Notes: generated by a model not told the origin, from the letters alone. Counted from the stretch's first letter, positions 23,386 through 35,353 are shown. The stretch: 64,000 nucleotides of DNA from Chrysaora quinquecirrha (GCA_014526335.1 JACTAT010000001.1:4020596-4084595); one strand, 5' to 3'. A program made the numbers and translations.

Positions 23386-26300
23386 ATGAAGATTAGCATC
23401 AAAAGTTTCTTCTACAATCATGTCTGGAAAGCAATTATTTTCGTAAGTTTGTTGTTACCTATGTTTATTAATTGTCACTAATTTTTAAGTCTAAATACCA
23501 AAGATTTATAATTGTTTTATTTTCATTTCTTTATACAAATTTTTACTTTTATCTTCTTGTTTTGAAGTTTTATTTTCATTTTTATGTTGCTTATTTTTTC
23601 TGTTTATTGAAATTATATCTATAGCTTATTCTTTTATTTCTATTTTTACTTTCACATCTCTGATATCTTTTCCCCATTCATATCTTTCATTTCTCAAAAA
23701 AAATTAGAGCACCTAAAATATGCCATTTTCTTTTGCCCCCCCCCCTAATTCTTCGATATACCCACTAAATACGGCAACCCCCGTCTGTCTAATCTCCCAA
23801 AACTGTCATATTTCCTTCCCTCCATCTCACAATTAATTTTCAATAAATAAAAAAACAATCGGAGGTGTTTTCTTCATGACGTTGAAACTTTTTTATTTTT
23901 GATTTATAATAACTTTTGTACTTTTGTCCTCATGGCCTGTATTCTGTGACGTAATTAATCTGGAAAGAGGCTAGCCTCTTTGTGAGAAACGATTTTTCTT
24001 TTTCTGTTCAGTGGTCTTTGTGACGTCCGTCCTTTCCGCAAAGAAAAGGTTGCTCTCTTGCACTTTGCGGATGTGTGGGCCCTTCGTGCTGAAACCCGAG
24101 CTTTGCTGCAGATTTCTTTTCGGCAGCCGAATTCTATGTTATCTATCAGATTTCTGTGCCTGTTCAAGCAGTGATAACCCTTGGGTTAAATGATCCTTTG
24201 AATGGATGATTTTTTCTCTGATTTTTTCTCTTTTCCTCTACATGCGATCCTCCATGCTGTTTTAAGTCATATTAAATGTCTTTTGGATAAAACAGACACG
24301 AAAGCCAACACGCTGTCTTTACTGGACAATGCTCACATTTATAAACTGAAGCCTTGTCGATTGTTTTTGACTAGAGACTATGTCGAGGCTAAACTCACAT
24401 GTCACAGGTTCGAGTCTTATCCTGTCACAGGTTCGAGTCATGTCCTGTCACAGGTTCGAGTCCTGTCCTGTCACAGGTTCGAGTCCTGTCTTTGTCGCAT
24501 CCGTCTCTAACTATTTCTTCTTTTTCTAATCCTATTATTCAACCATGTAGTTTACATAATCGTTCATAGTTAATCTTTGTGTCTTTTTTTACAGATTCTA
24601 CTGATGTCCCTAAACATCGCTATATTTTACAAAACATTTTTCAAATATCGAGAAGAACTTCAGTACTATTATCTTTATCAGATGCTTGGAGTAAGTTAAA
24701 CGAATACTTGAATACTTGTTTAACACTCTGAGTTTTACAGAACTTCAAGTTCGCGATGGGGAAACAGATGTGGCCAAACGGTCAAACATTGCTTGGAAAG
24801 CAAATCTCAAATGTTTGACCAACAATGTTTGACCGTTTGGCCAGGGCACAACTTGGAGCAATATATATTGAAACAATATACTACCACTGAAAATATACCC
24901 CTACGTTTTTATCTGGCTATAATCCTTGAGATGATTGGTGTTCAAACACAAAACCAGTTTCTATGTAAGGTTGGTATGGTACTACCTGGCCTAAAGCAAC
25001 GGGAAGCATGCAATGGTTGGATTCAACTTTTCCGCCTTGTCTGAGGCAAGAACCAATCATATATCGTTTGAAAGCTTTACCGCTCGAAATCAATACATGC
25101 CTATCCTAATGCAGCTTTTTAGTGGGAATCTTTTTTAACGCGTGAATTGTTGTAAATACGATAGCCGCAACACTGCGCGCGGAAAATCTGCTAAGTGGAC
25201 AACTAGCTTAGGTTCGTTATAAATCATTATGTTTTATGGATGGCACCACAGATAGGAACCCAAAATTTCTCAAGCTTTATCAGTTTTCTGAATTTTTGCA
25301 GGACTCTTTATGCATTGCTCGTGCATCTGCATTGGCAATATGCCTGAATACTGCAACTGTCATTCTGTCGATGTGCAAAGTTCTTCTTTCTGGAATACGC
25401 AATGTCCTTACCAAGGTAACCTTGAGCGGTTGTAAAATTCTACAAACATTAGCAGCGTAGTGTGACTCTTTAGACGAGGGGTGAATGGCTAGGCGTTAAA
25501 AACAACTGACACCTCACCTCAAATAATCGGCCGCATACCAGTTTTGCCAGATATCATTAGCTATAGACTGAGTGAGGACCTTTGCCACCCATTTTAGATG
25601 TTTTGCATAAGGCAGTGAATGCCAATGCTATAGTGGAAGGTGACAGTATTCACAATTGGGAGGGACCCCTTATCTTTAATGAGAGGGCTGCAATGCTGGA
25701 AATCGCTAGCGTTCCCGATGCCTCCACTATGGCACTGCTTTCTGGCCTAGAGATGTGTAGTACGTAAAGAGCAAATAACAGTACATCCTCCTGCATTATA
25801 AGACCTTGTCCAAACGATAAAAACATTGTTGGTCAAACATTTGGGATTTGCTTTGCAAGCAATGCTTGACCGTTCAGCCACGTCACAAAACATTTCTTCA
25901 CAAACAGAATTGTTTATAGCAATATTTTGAAAGACTTCAAATACATTTGCTGCTTAACAGAAACAACAAATCTTTGAGAAGAAATGTTTTGCAACGTGTC
26001 CAAAAGATGAAAGTTTTGCTTGGCAATCAAGGATGCTTATGAAGGAAGCTAAACATGTGCAACGAACAATGTTTGATCGTTTGGCCAGGGCCTAAAATGT
26101 TTTAGTTGGCCTCTGCAAGGTCGCTTTTAAATCTTTCTTAATTATTCATAGAACTTTTCCTCCTGCATTCGAAGAGTTTTGGATGAAAAAAATCAACGCA
26201 TATACTGTGTGGTGTTTTGTTGTGCTTCTTATCCGGTAAGAAAGGCTCTTTTCATTTCCACGATGACACATCGAAACATTTAGTAGCAAAAACATAGCTT

Positions 26301-29300
26301 AGTCTGTAATGCCTACTTATTGGCCGTGCATGTGCTGGCCTTCAACGATGATATCAAGAATTCAGGGGGGTGCATCTTGCCGAATTTGTACAAAATTCTA
26401 CTAAGTTTCAATAAAACCTGAACCTCTCGACAAATCCCCCGGTGGACATTAGAGATAGATAGATTGGTTTGAAGTAGACAAACAGGCTAAAACATTTTAG
26501 TATCTTTGTAACGTATGGTTATATGCTTAGCACAGAGGTCTTTGAATAGCACAGCACTGCTTTTGGGCACTGCTTCCACAGTGTGTTCACCTCTTGGCTA
26601 TTTCAGCCATGCTATTCCACCCATCGTTGAATTTTTCCCTTCGATGTCGTTGCATCTGCCCCCTCGATGTCCCCTCACCCCCTAATATCTAAATTGTGGT
26701 ATGTTTAGTTTTCTTAAGGCATATACCTTGCAAAACCCATATAACTTAGACTAAATATTTACGAATATCAGTCTGCTTATAGCAATCATTTCTTACTCTG
26801 TCTTTCTTCTAGTTCTTCATACAGCAGCTCACTGCGTAAACAATTATTATTTCTGCAATAACTTCGATGAAGAAAACTTAGATGTGAACGTTTTCTCAAG
26901 CAAAGATAAGGTAGTTGAATTATCTCTATCCTCGATTTTCACAGAACACTTATATAATAACGTCAAGTAAACGATTTTGGTTTTTTTGCAGGTTAATGCA
27001 TATTCTATATTCTTCACAGGTAAGCTGCAATCTTTGAAATTTATAATACATCGATTTACGCTGTACAACGATTGACGGTTTTACCCTAAGGCAGTTCATT
27101 GGGAATATCATAAGGCTACCGTGACTGGAGCTTGAACGCCAACCTTGCTGAGCTTCTGACAGCTCGATTATGCCATGACCCCGCAATAAAAAGAAATGGA
27201 AATGCCACAACCGCCTTCGCAGTTGCCTCTAGTTGAAGCTCTATTCTTCGGCATTAATAAGTCCTAATTATGTTTTGATTTTAGTCACTGGTATCACTGG
27301 CTTTCTAATGCTGATTATACTTCTTCTTATGGTAAGGCATGATTGTTGTTGCCTTCTAATATCTATCATTCACAATAAAGCTATTTTTCATAATCTAATG
27401 CTGGTTTCTTGGTTTGAATCAATGCAGCGTGTTAATTTCTATAATTGTTTTCTTCCAGTTCACCTCATCCTTGGCTTCTGTCAGGTGAGATTTAAGAATC
27501 GTTTCAAGAGAAAAGCTACATTACACGAAGTTGAATCCAATTTTCTTTGGGTGGTGTCAGGCTAGACCTATTGTCTGAGCCGTTAGTTTCTGCAATACCA
27601 CCCTTATTAGAACGTCACTAAGGTTTGACCATGATTAATATAATGATAAAGTAATCTGTTTGTATTCTAGGAGGAAAAACTACGTTATATTCTGGTACAC
27701 ATCATCTTGCTTTTCCGTTTATTGGATTAATCATTCTTCATAGCTACGGGTAAATCTTTTATCTTTCATTTATTTTAAATTCTACTGTTTAGAAGATGAA
27801 TTTGAAATAGTGTATTTAGCACCAATCGTTAGGATCTCAGTAGTAGGTTAACCAATCATGATCTCGACCCTGGCTGTGACGCTACCGTAGCTGGGGTTCG
27901 AGCTCCGACCTCGCTGAGCTTCTGACATCACGAGTCAGCTAGATTAGGCCACGACAACACAGCACTTTCAAAACTGTTTGCTTCTTCCTCCTCCGCCTTC
28001 TATACACTTCTGTGTTTCTCTCCTCTCCTATATCATCCACTGTTTTGTTCTTCACTGTCTACCGTCTACCAATTTTTTTCTTCTTGTATGTTCAGTATAT
28101 TTCCATGTTCTTCTTTCTACCGTTTACTTCAATCTACTGTTGTATTCTTCTTGCTCTACTTTTCTGTCCACTGTTTGTTCTTCTTCGCGTATCTTCCATC
28201 TATTACTACATTCTTCTTTCTTCAATTCTACAAGTTATCTTCTTCCTCTATAAGCTACACCTATGTTCAATGTTTTATCATAATCCACCTTTTGTAATAG
28301 TCACCTTTCGTATCACTGCTTCCCTATTTTCTCATCTTAGTTTCTGCCCCGAAAAAATTGACTTGGCCGGAGAGTAGTCTGAATTGAGTTATGATATCAT
28401 GATGACATCACCCTGCTAATCGCACTTAAGTTGCTGGCCATGGGAGTATTTCAGCCTAAGCATACTGCGGCATCAACGACAGACTCGAACCGTGAGCCTG
28501 ACCGCATCTTGTGCCATTACAGCATGCCAGGGAATTTCTAATTTCCCACCCCTCTTTACGAGGAAGCCCTGCTAGAGCTTTGAATGGCCTTTGTCTCAGA
28601 CCTTCCCAGGAGATATGGAAAGTACAATGACTTTCTTTGTGTCTCTCCTTAAGCAGGCATTCCAACCAAGTCAAGTATAACTTCTCTTCTCAACCATCAG
28701 ATAAATTTCCTTTTGCTCAGAATATCAATTGTGGGAATGTAAACTGTTTTGAGAAAATATTTGCAGGACAAATTTCACCCTTGAAATTCGCAAAGAGCCT
28801 ACGTTTCAGCAGTCCAATATTCCGAACATAAGACTGACCAAACAAAAATCATCAAAATCTATTGCGCATGCGCATAACAGAAATCTATTGTTTTATTCAG
28901 ATGCATTATCAAACGTCAGAAAAATCTCGACGATCATTGGCCAGGATGTCAATATCTGAATGTCAGTGGAAGCGTAAATACAACATCTTCACCAGCACAA
29001 AAGATCTGCTTGTCTCCTCCGCAGTTCGAACATGATCCTGCGCAGGTATCCATTTTCTGATGTACCTTTTTTCTCCAACAAACGCCCATGTACTAGTTCT
29101 TTCGAACTCTTCTCTCCAATAAACGCTCCCCTTCTTTTCAGAAATGTCTTTAACCCCTTCTCTATTAAACGTCTTCTTGACTGACAAAGTAGGGTAAATA
29201 TGTTCCTGTCTTATTTAGCCCCCTCTAAAGGCCACACCTTGACAGGCTTCAAGTTAAACAAGCCCGTGGAGGCTTTTACGTTGGTTTAGCCTCAGAAATT

Positions 29301-32300
29301 CATGCTTACTTACTGAGAACATTCTATCGTCAGTTAAATTGTATTTTGCATTTGTATCTCTAGGGTTGGAAATGGATCTTGGTTCCTCTTTTCTGTTACA
29401 TTCTGGATCGACTTCTGAGAAGTTGGAGAGGAAGTAAACATGTTGAAATCAAAGAGGTAGTTATTTTAATTTTGAAAAGAGATAATAGACGTCATCATTT
29501 TATTTTTTGTACAAATTTATGCTGACTTTCGTCAAAACCTAACCCTCTCAACAAACCCCCGGGGGACATTAGAGATAGATAGATTGGTTTGAAGTAGACA
29601 AACTGGCTTAAACGTTTTAGTATCTTTGTAAGGTATGGTTATATTCTTTGCACAGAGGTCTTTGAATAGCAAAGGCTAACCTAAGTACTGCCAAAGGACA
29701 TATCTCAATTCCTGGATCCTTCCTTATTTTTGGACCTTTTTTGATCATGTCGATGTACCAAAAGTTCCTAAGTAGTTCTTTAATTTCAACTGCACATTTA
29801 GTGTCATGGCTGTTATACAGAGACACTTGTTTGTAAGCAAAGCAAATGCTCAATGAAACATTTGAGACAATCGTAAGATAAAAACTTAAGCGCAGTTTTA
29901 ACTACAAATGGATTGAGCCGGCTTCTTGATTCTTGATTGTTTGTGATGACAAGAGTATTCAAAATTTCCAAAATTTGTTCAAGATATTCAAAAATTTTAG
30001 AATTTAGCTTCATTATTTTCTAGGTTATCTTGCATAAAGGAGACGTCATCGAGTTGCATTTGATTCAGAAAGGCTTTAAAGCTTACCCTGGTCAGGTAAA
30101 GATAACAGCTTTCAGCTTTAGACTGCATCTTTCTTCAAAGTAAATGCCAAGAGTAATACTTTTTCCTTAGAGATTAGCTTTAAGAAGATGCTTTATTATT
30201 CCAGATATATTTTAAAATCCGAATTCTCTTTCAGTATGTTCAGATACAATGTCCAGATATTGCTAATTTTGAGTGGCATCCGTTTACCATTACAAAGGTA
30301 TGTAGTATCAATAATACCATTGCTGTTGCATTAATGCCAATTGCTAGCAGACATAGAATAGTCCCATTGCAAAAGTTCGATCGCAATTCTTTTTTTCAAG
30401 TTGCGAAGATGCATCATTTTTGTGCACTTATTTATTCTAATAATACCCTAATACTCACGCCAGCCTCAACTGGGGAAAGGTTGGAAGAACGGGATGGGCT
30501 TAAAAGAGTAAATATTACCAACGTTAAATACCCCATCTTGCGTCGAGGGTGCCCAAATATAGGGGGTTAAGGGGCATGCTTATCTGGAAAATTTTTTAAT
30601 TTTACAGCTGAAATACTCAAAATCTAACTGCGCAATACGATATAAATTTACCGACTAAAGCAAATTCATTTTTTGCCATCAGTTTCAAATAAAGGGGGCT
30701 GTCGCTTTGCCATAGCCCTCTGGCACGCTCCTACAGCTTGTGATGTAAAACTAACATGTGTTCTCTCCCTCTATAGTGTCCTGCAAAAGATAAAGAAAGC
30801 GATTATTTCTCGGTGCATATTAAAGTTCTCGGACAATGGACAGGCAAGGAATTTAGTTGTTTTTTGTTTATAAATCTTTCTTAATCTATTTGGGCATTGG
30901 TTTTGCAAGCTGACAATTACTGAGGTGATAATAATAACGAGAATTTCCTTCTTTGCAGAGAGCCTAAGTTGTAGATTGCTTTCCTTGAATAAAGGAGAGA
31001 GTTTACCAAGGCAAACTGAAGTGGTTTTCTCTGAAACCAAACAACTCTGTGCTTCTGATTTGGTTCAGAAAATCGACTGGCCAAGGTGAGTATGTCATAC
31101 ATACATCATACAATTGAAAATTCAAAAATATAGAAAACTTTTTTTAAACGTTTCGATCCATGATCTTCATCAGTAAAGTGCAACTGAATTTACCTTTATT
31201 GAGATAATAGAGATATTTCCCCTTTTTAGAGATGTTGTTCCCATAGATAACTGCTTTGCATCAATATTTTCGTCGCAACTTTTTTTTACCTTCCAAGTTC
31301 CCTTCTTCTATTGTTTTGAACAATAGCTTCTTTCCCCTTTCTTAAAACAGCAATAGAGTGCACATATAGTCAAGGCCCTTTAAAAGAGGCCCTGTACGCA
31401 AGCTTAAACGTGGTCTGCTTTCTCAAAGGTAACCTTAAGGAGTTTTAGTGTTTGTCATTTGAGTTGACTGGCTTTTTTACATTTGAATGTTATATAGAAT
31501 TATTTCTCAATAGGATACACGTCGATGGTCCGTACGGAGGTCCATGTCAGGTAATGAAAAATCTTTGAAAGGCAATTTTTATTTTTTATTCCTGAGATTC
31601 CTACACTACGTACAACCTTTAAAGCAATAGAACAAGGGCATCTTGCAGCATGCCCCCCTACTACGAAAAGTGCCATTTTTGAACCAAATGTGCCCTTCTT
31701 TGAAGCATAGGTCCCCTTGTCTTCAAAATTGATGTACTACTAAATGCTGATAAGTTAATGAGTTGTGGAGAGGTCCCTCTACTATAAATGCCTCGCTTAG
31801 ATGAAAAGAACCAGTGAAAATTAATTGGGTTTTCTTTGGTGGATGTTTGCTCAGCAACGAAATTTAAAATTGGACGTTTTATCATTTGTATTTTTTCAAA
31901 GAAAAGAACAGTAAAGTATAATGGCTTTAATGTGTTACTTTCATATGAAAAGCATAAGAACATCTTGAGAAGGGTCAAGTGGCCTGCTTTTCATTCGCCC
32001 TCTCCCCACTTTTGAAGAGCTTCATGCGCCCCTTTGTATACCTTAGATGATTTAAAGTTTCACAAAATCTTACGTATCTTACTTTAACTTTTTAGGACGT
32101 CACTAAGTATTCTGTTAGTGTATGTATTGCGGCTGGAATCGGAGTTACACCTTTCGCTGCAGTGATTAATTCATTGAGGTAAGAAAGATTCGTTTTGATT
32201 GAGTGATTGCCTGATTTCACGTATTCATTTTACGTGACAAAAATTAGTCTAATTTGAAGGGTTCTGATAAGTTAAAGGTTTTAACACTAAGTTTCTTTAG

Positions 32301-34406
32301 CATCGTCATGGAGTTATGCTTTAAACCTAGCGTTTGATATAGGCTGAAATGATTAGTGTCGTGGATTTTACTGCTGATTTACAGTGAGTGTTTAATTGAT
32401 TTTATAGAGAACAGTTCGAACAAGGCAAAATAAAGCGGCTGTATTTCATATGGATATGCCGAGAAATGGATGCATTTCATTGGTTCTTAGAGCTACTTCA
32501 TGACTTCCACAAAGAGGTAATACTAGGCTCACTACAAAAGTTCCTCGCTCTATGTCGTTTATGTTATGTTATGTCATCGATTAGTGTGGAGCGACAATCC
32601 AAAATTGGAGAGCGCAAACTGGAGATTCGTGATTGTAAGTCTGCTTGCATGCTACATCAGGATCCGAAGTTAAACTCTCGTAGCAAGCAAATGATTTGCT
32701 TAGGCCCTAGCCAAACAATCAAACATTGTTGGTCAAGCTTCTGAGATTTACTTTACAAACAATGTTTGATCGCTCGACCAAGTTGCAAACATTAGTAGAA
32801 CTGCTTAGTAATGTTTTAAAGATGTTCTGTTTGTCACAAGCAGAAAATGTTCCACTTTCGACTTGCAATGTTTTCAACGTGACAAAACGAGACAACATGT
32901 TGTTTCACAAGCAAATTTCAGATGTTTAAAGAACAATGTTTGATCGTTTGACCAGGGCCTTAGACTTAGGAATCTTTATCCTTTTTAGATGATGGAAAAG
33001 AGCAAGCTAGACTTTTTCGTTTGCAAGTTTTTCCTGACTAGAGACGAAGAACGCTGTAAACAGGTATCGTTCATTCCCCAATATATTACAGTTAAAAACA
33101 GACACGTAGTTCCACAAGAAGCAAAATCTGTGCTTTACTGCCTATGCTGTTTAATTGCTCAAAAATTTTGAATTTTAAGTGGCAGGTGCTCGTCTGTATA
33201 ATCTTGTGTGCAGTGGCACAAGAAACAGAGAGTGCCACAAGGATCAAGACCCATATCTGGGTTCTATTCTATTTAATTTACCTTAGGATTAAAGTGACAG
33301 TAAATGACTTTGGTCGATAATGTAAGTTTTTTATGCTTAGACTTTGGTATTGGAAGAATATATAGAGGGTTCTGTGAGATTCGAATATTCATTTTTCCGA
33401 GATCTTTTAAGAAACTTTGTTTTCGTTTCAGGATATTTCATTATCGCACAAATTGAGCACAGAATGGCTCAAATGTCGTATGAATTATGGTAGACCATGT
33501 TGGAATGAGCTATTCAATCAAATCTCTCAGAATCATAGAAGGTAATGTACCCTATTGCTATAAATGCTTTCAAATATTACAACATATGTCCCCTAAAAGT
33601 CAGATAGAATGTAGTATGGATGTATTGTATAAGGTTGCTGTTTCAGGGGGTAGAATACTCTTGCTTTATCCAGTTGCTAAGATATTTGAATATTGGTCTC
33701 GAGCACGTGCGCACTTCTTCGCTTAGAGATTACGAAAACAAAACACTTGCTCAAAAATATACTTTCCAGTGCTTGGCAAACAATGTTTGATCGTTTTGAT
33801 GTTTGCCTAATACTGACCGATGTTGTTTTGATAATCGACCTGTTATCGCTAAACAGCACCAGATCCCCCGAATAAGACTGTCATTTAAAGCATTGTTTCG
33901 TGGAGGAGGGAGTTGACTCAGGGGGTTGGAAAAGGAGTCATGTTACGCAAAAATCCAACTACTTTTGGCAGGCATAAATTCTTTGCTACGCTACATTGCT
34001 TATATATAGCTTTTCCATGAATGGTGAAATATATATCAAGATGTATGGTGCTGACGAAGGCTCAACATAGCCGAAACCAGACTCTGCCAAAACACAGCAA
34101 AATGTCAACGGGAGCAGAGCCTTGGGCTGTAGCTATGACTTGGAGAGCTACTTGGCGATTTCATAGAGCTCTATATCTGATCTCAGAAGAAACGTCGCTG
34201 CCTCTCTGGTCACGCAGTGCAGGTTCGGACCCCATCTATCCCTTATGTATAGCTATATCCATTTATCTGTGTCATTTGTTCACAGGACACGGATTGGTGT
34301 GTTCTACACTGGACCAAGATGCATTTCACCGATAATAAAAAGAACTTGTGATAGGACGAAACACCATAGAAACTCTTTTATTTTTCACAAAGATAGTTTT
34401 GGCTAA
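23386..34406 (+). CDS. NADPH oxidase, NOX4-like
   Basis: Membrane flavocytochrome passing electrons from NADPH through FAD and two hemes to oxygen. Exons: 23386-23442, 24595-24690, 25302-25415, 26153-26235, 26813-26910, 26992-27019, 27285-27331, 27459-27484, 27671-27749, 28657-28738 and 29025-29045 (both tentative), 29364-29456, 30024-30095, 30235-30297, 30777-30843, 30959-31085, 31514-31550, 32096-32178, 32408-32516, 32989-33063, 33432-33541, 34286-34406. About 563 residues, the NOX length. Motifs: CIARASA in helix II; heme ligands in THILCGV..VLHTAAHCVN (His 14 apart) and HHLAFPF..ILH (13 apart) after frame repair; FAD site EWHPFTITK; AAGIGVTPFA; WICREMDAFHWF; GRPCWNELF. The helix III wording matches NOX4 best. 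Breaks: 26156-26160, 26186-26193 and 27703-27713. The usual CGP reads TGP. Confidence 0.9.
24402..24490 (+). repeat. 23-bp tandem repeat of a pol III B-box motif, 3.9 copies
   Basis: Units start at 24402, 24425, 24448 and 24471. Each contains TCACAGGTTCGAGTC, which includes a near-consensus tRNA B box (GGTTCGAGTCC). Units differ at two or three positions. It sits in the first NOX intron, about 100 bp before exon 2. No A box or full tRNA body accompanies it. Confidence 0.85.
24765..24848. mobile_element. Short family M inverted-repeat copy
   Basis: GTGGCCAAACGGTCAAACATTG is mirrored by CAATGTTTGACCGTTTGGCC about 35 bp on, with a short GCTTGGAAAGCAAATCTCAAATG centre. It is a minimal near-perfect foldback version of the family in the second NOX intron. 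Confidence 0.75.
25070..25215. mobile_element. Fragment related to the TTAA-type MITE at 61060
   Basis: AACGCGTGAATTGTTGTAAATACGATAGCCGC, ACTGCGCGCGGAAAATCTGC and CTAAGTGGACAACTAGC align with the right half of the 61060-61378 element (ACTGCGCGCGGAAAAATCAG, CCTAGTGGAAGACCGGC). The left half is absent. Confidence 0.6.
25795..26095. mobile_element. Family M inverted-repeat copy
   Basis: Starts AAGACCTTGTCCAAACGAT and ends GATCGTTTGGCCAGGGCCTAAA. Internal blocks TTGGTCAAACATTTGGG, GCAAGCAATGCTTGACCG and CACGTCACAAAACATT are shared with the other copies. Lies in the third NOX intron. Confidence 0.75.
26405..26560 (+). repeat. Dispersed 140-bp repeat, copy 1
   Basis: GGACATTAGAGATAGATAGA, TTGGTTTGAAGTAGACAAAC and CACAGAGGTCTTTGAATAGC are shared with 29530-29678 at over 85 percent identity by eye. 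Both copies are in NOX introns. No tRNA boxes, terminal repeats or coding frame were seen. Confidence 0.75.
27113..27187 (-). mobile_element. SINE family A head fragment (minus strand)
   Basis: Reverse complement carries the family start (ATTGCGGGGTCATGGCATAATC) through GCTCAGAAGC-like sequence to a GTTCAAGCTCCAGTCACGG B-box region. The family tail is missing. In a NOX intron. Confidence 0.6.
27817..27960 (-). mobile_element. SINE family A copy (minus strand)
   Basis: Read on the minus strand: GTGGCCTAATCTAGCTGACTCG, GAGGTCGGAGCTCGAACCCC, ACGGTAGCGTCACAGCCAGGG, GGTTAACCTACTACTGAGATC and the GGTGCTAAATACAC end. Located in the NOX intron after the helix V exon. Confidence 0.8.
29530..29678 (+). 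repeat. Dispersed 140-bp repeat, copy 2
   Basis: Partner of 26405-26560, in the same orientation. It begins just after CGTCAAAACCTAACCCTCTC and ends after TTTGAATAGC. Both copies open with a CCCCCGG.GGACATTAG segment. Confidence 0.75.
31106..31182 (-). repeat. Single arm of the GATCATGGATCGAAACG element
   Basis: On the minus strand it reads TTTACTGATGAAGATCATGG then ATCGAAACGTTTAAAAAAA. It matches one arm of the large inverted repeat at 37756-37871. In a NOX intron. Confidence 0.7.
32703..32959. mobile_element. Family M MITE with TTA target duplication
   Basis: Terminal inverted repeats GGCCCTAGCCAAACAATCAA and TTTGATCGTTTGACCAGGGC (imperfect). It is flanked by TTA at 32700-32702 and 32960-32962. 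A 3-bp TTA duplication fits PIF/Harbinger-type transposition. Internal sequence is made of further CAAACATT/AATGTTTG blocks. No coding capacity. It lies in the NOX intron before exon 32989. Confidence 0.75.
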
Positions 34407-35231
34407 TAATATACAGAGGATCGAGTAGAGAGTATAAAAAAACACATGGGACACCGCTAGGCAGCAATATACAAATTTAAGGCAAGGCAAATATTGCACT
34501 CGAGGCAACTCGAAGGATTCTTGCAATAACCTTTGTATATACCCCAGGGGAAGATTCATGACGAGTTATGCAGTTAGAGCTAATACGCTAAGAGGGCTGC
34601 ATGGAATGCAACATCCCCTAAAAATCGTGTGAAAATGAGGATTTATGCTATAAGTGGGTCATTGGGCGACAAATATTACAATTGCATCGATAAATTAGGC
34701 TTTCCCAATTGAGTTTTTTCGGTCATGCCTTATGTACAGCACAACATTAATTTAGACTGCTAGAGACAGCCTTTTACAGCAATTTTTAGCATCTTTATAA
34801 CACAGATAGAGAACTCCACGAAGGGCAATTCACTTCTTTAACAGGCGTACGAGATTCCCGCGTAAACAAAAGGATTTCCAACTGATCTCTAAGAAAACAA
34901 AAGAAATCCCGATTAAGGGTATAGAGATTGCAAGGAGTAAATTATCCCTAAGTTCTCAAAATATTTTGAAACGTTCAAAAATAAAGGAAAGTTCCTAAAG
35001 ATGCAGATAGCCATTTATGACAACAACTTAAAATATCTATAAGTATATATGTTTCAAAATCTTATTTTGTATGTACAAGAATATTTTTAATTAGCTATAG
35101 GATGTTATCCAGTCTTTTTAATTTTAAGAATTTGAATAATTAGCTATTTTCAGGTATCAAACGTTAGTATATAGTAATATGATGAACTTTAGCTATATCA
35201 GGTCGATATTTATATTGAATATAGTCATACA

Positions 35232-35353
35232 CACTTTTTTTTATAAGAATACAGTCTATAAGAATATTCAGGCTCAAAATTGCCAAATAACAATGGAAAT
35301 TTAACAATGGCTCGGCAAAAATTAGGATATTCTTATAAAAAAAGCGTGTATTT
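35232..35353. mobile_element. Inverted-repeat element with TTTTTATAAGAATA arms
   Basis: CACACTTTTTTTTATAAGAA on the left is mirrored by TATTCTTATAAAAAAAGCGTG on the right. The centre contains AGAATATTCAGGCTCAAAAT. A relative with the same TTTTTTATAAGAATA and GAGCCTGAATATATTC parts is at 60185-60295. Confidence 0.65.

Noticed and set aside
24011..24193. Possible alternative NOX first exon (60-codon frame)
   Set aside because: No similarity to NOX N-termini and no phase-compatible donor; the ATG at 23386 gives MKISIKSFFYNHVWKAIIF, which joins exon 24595 in phase and fits helix I.
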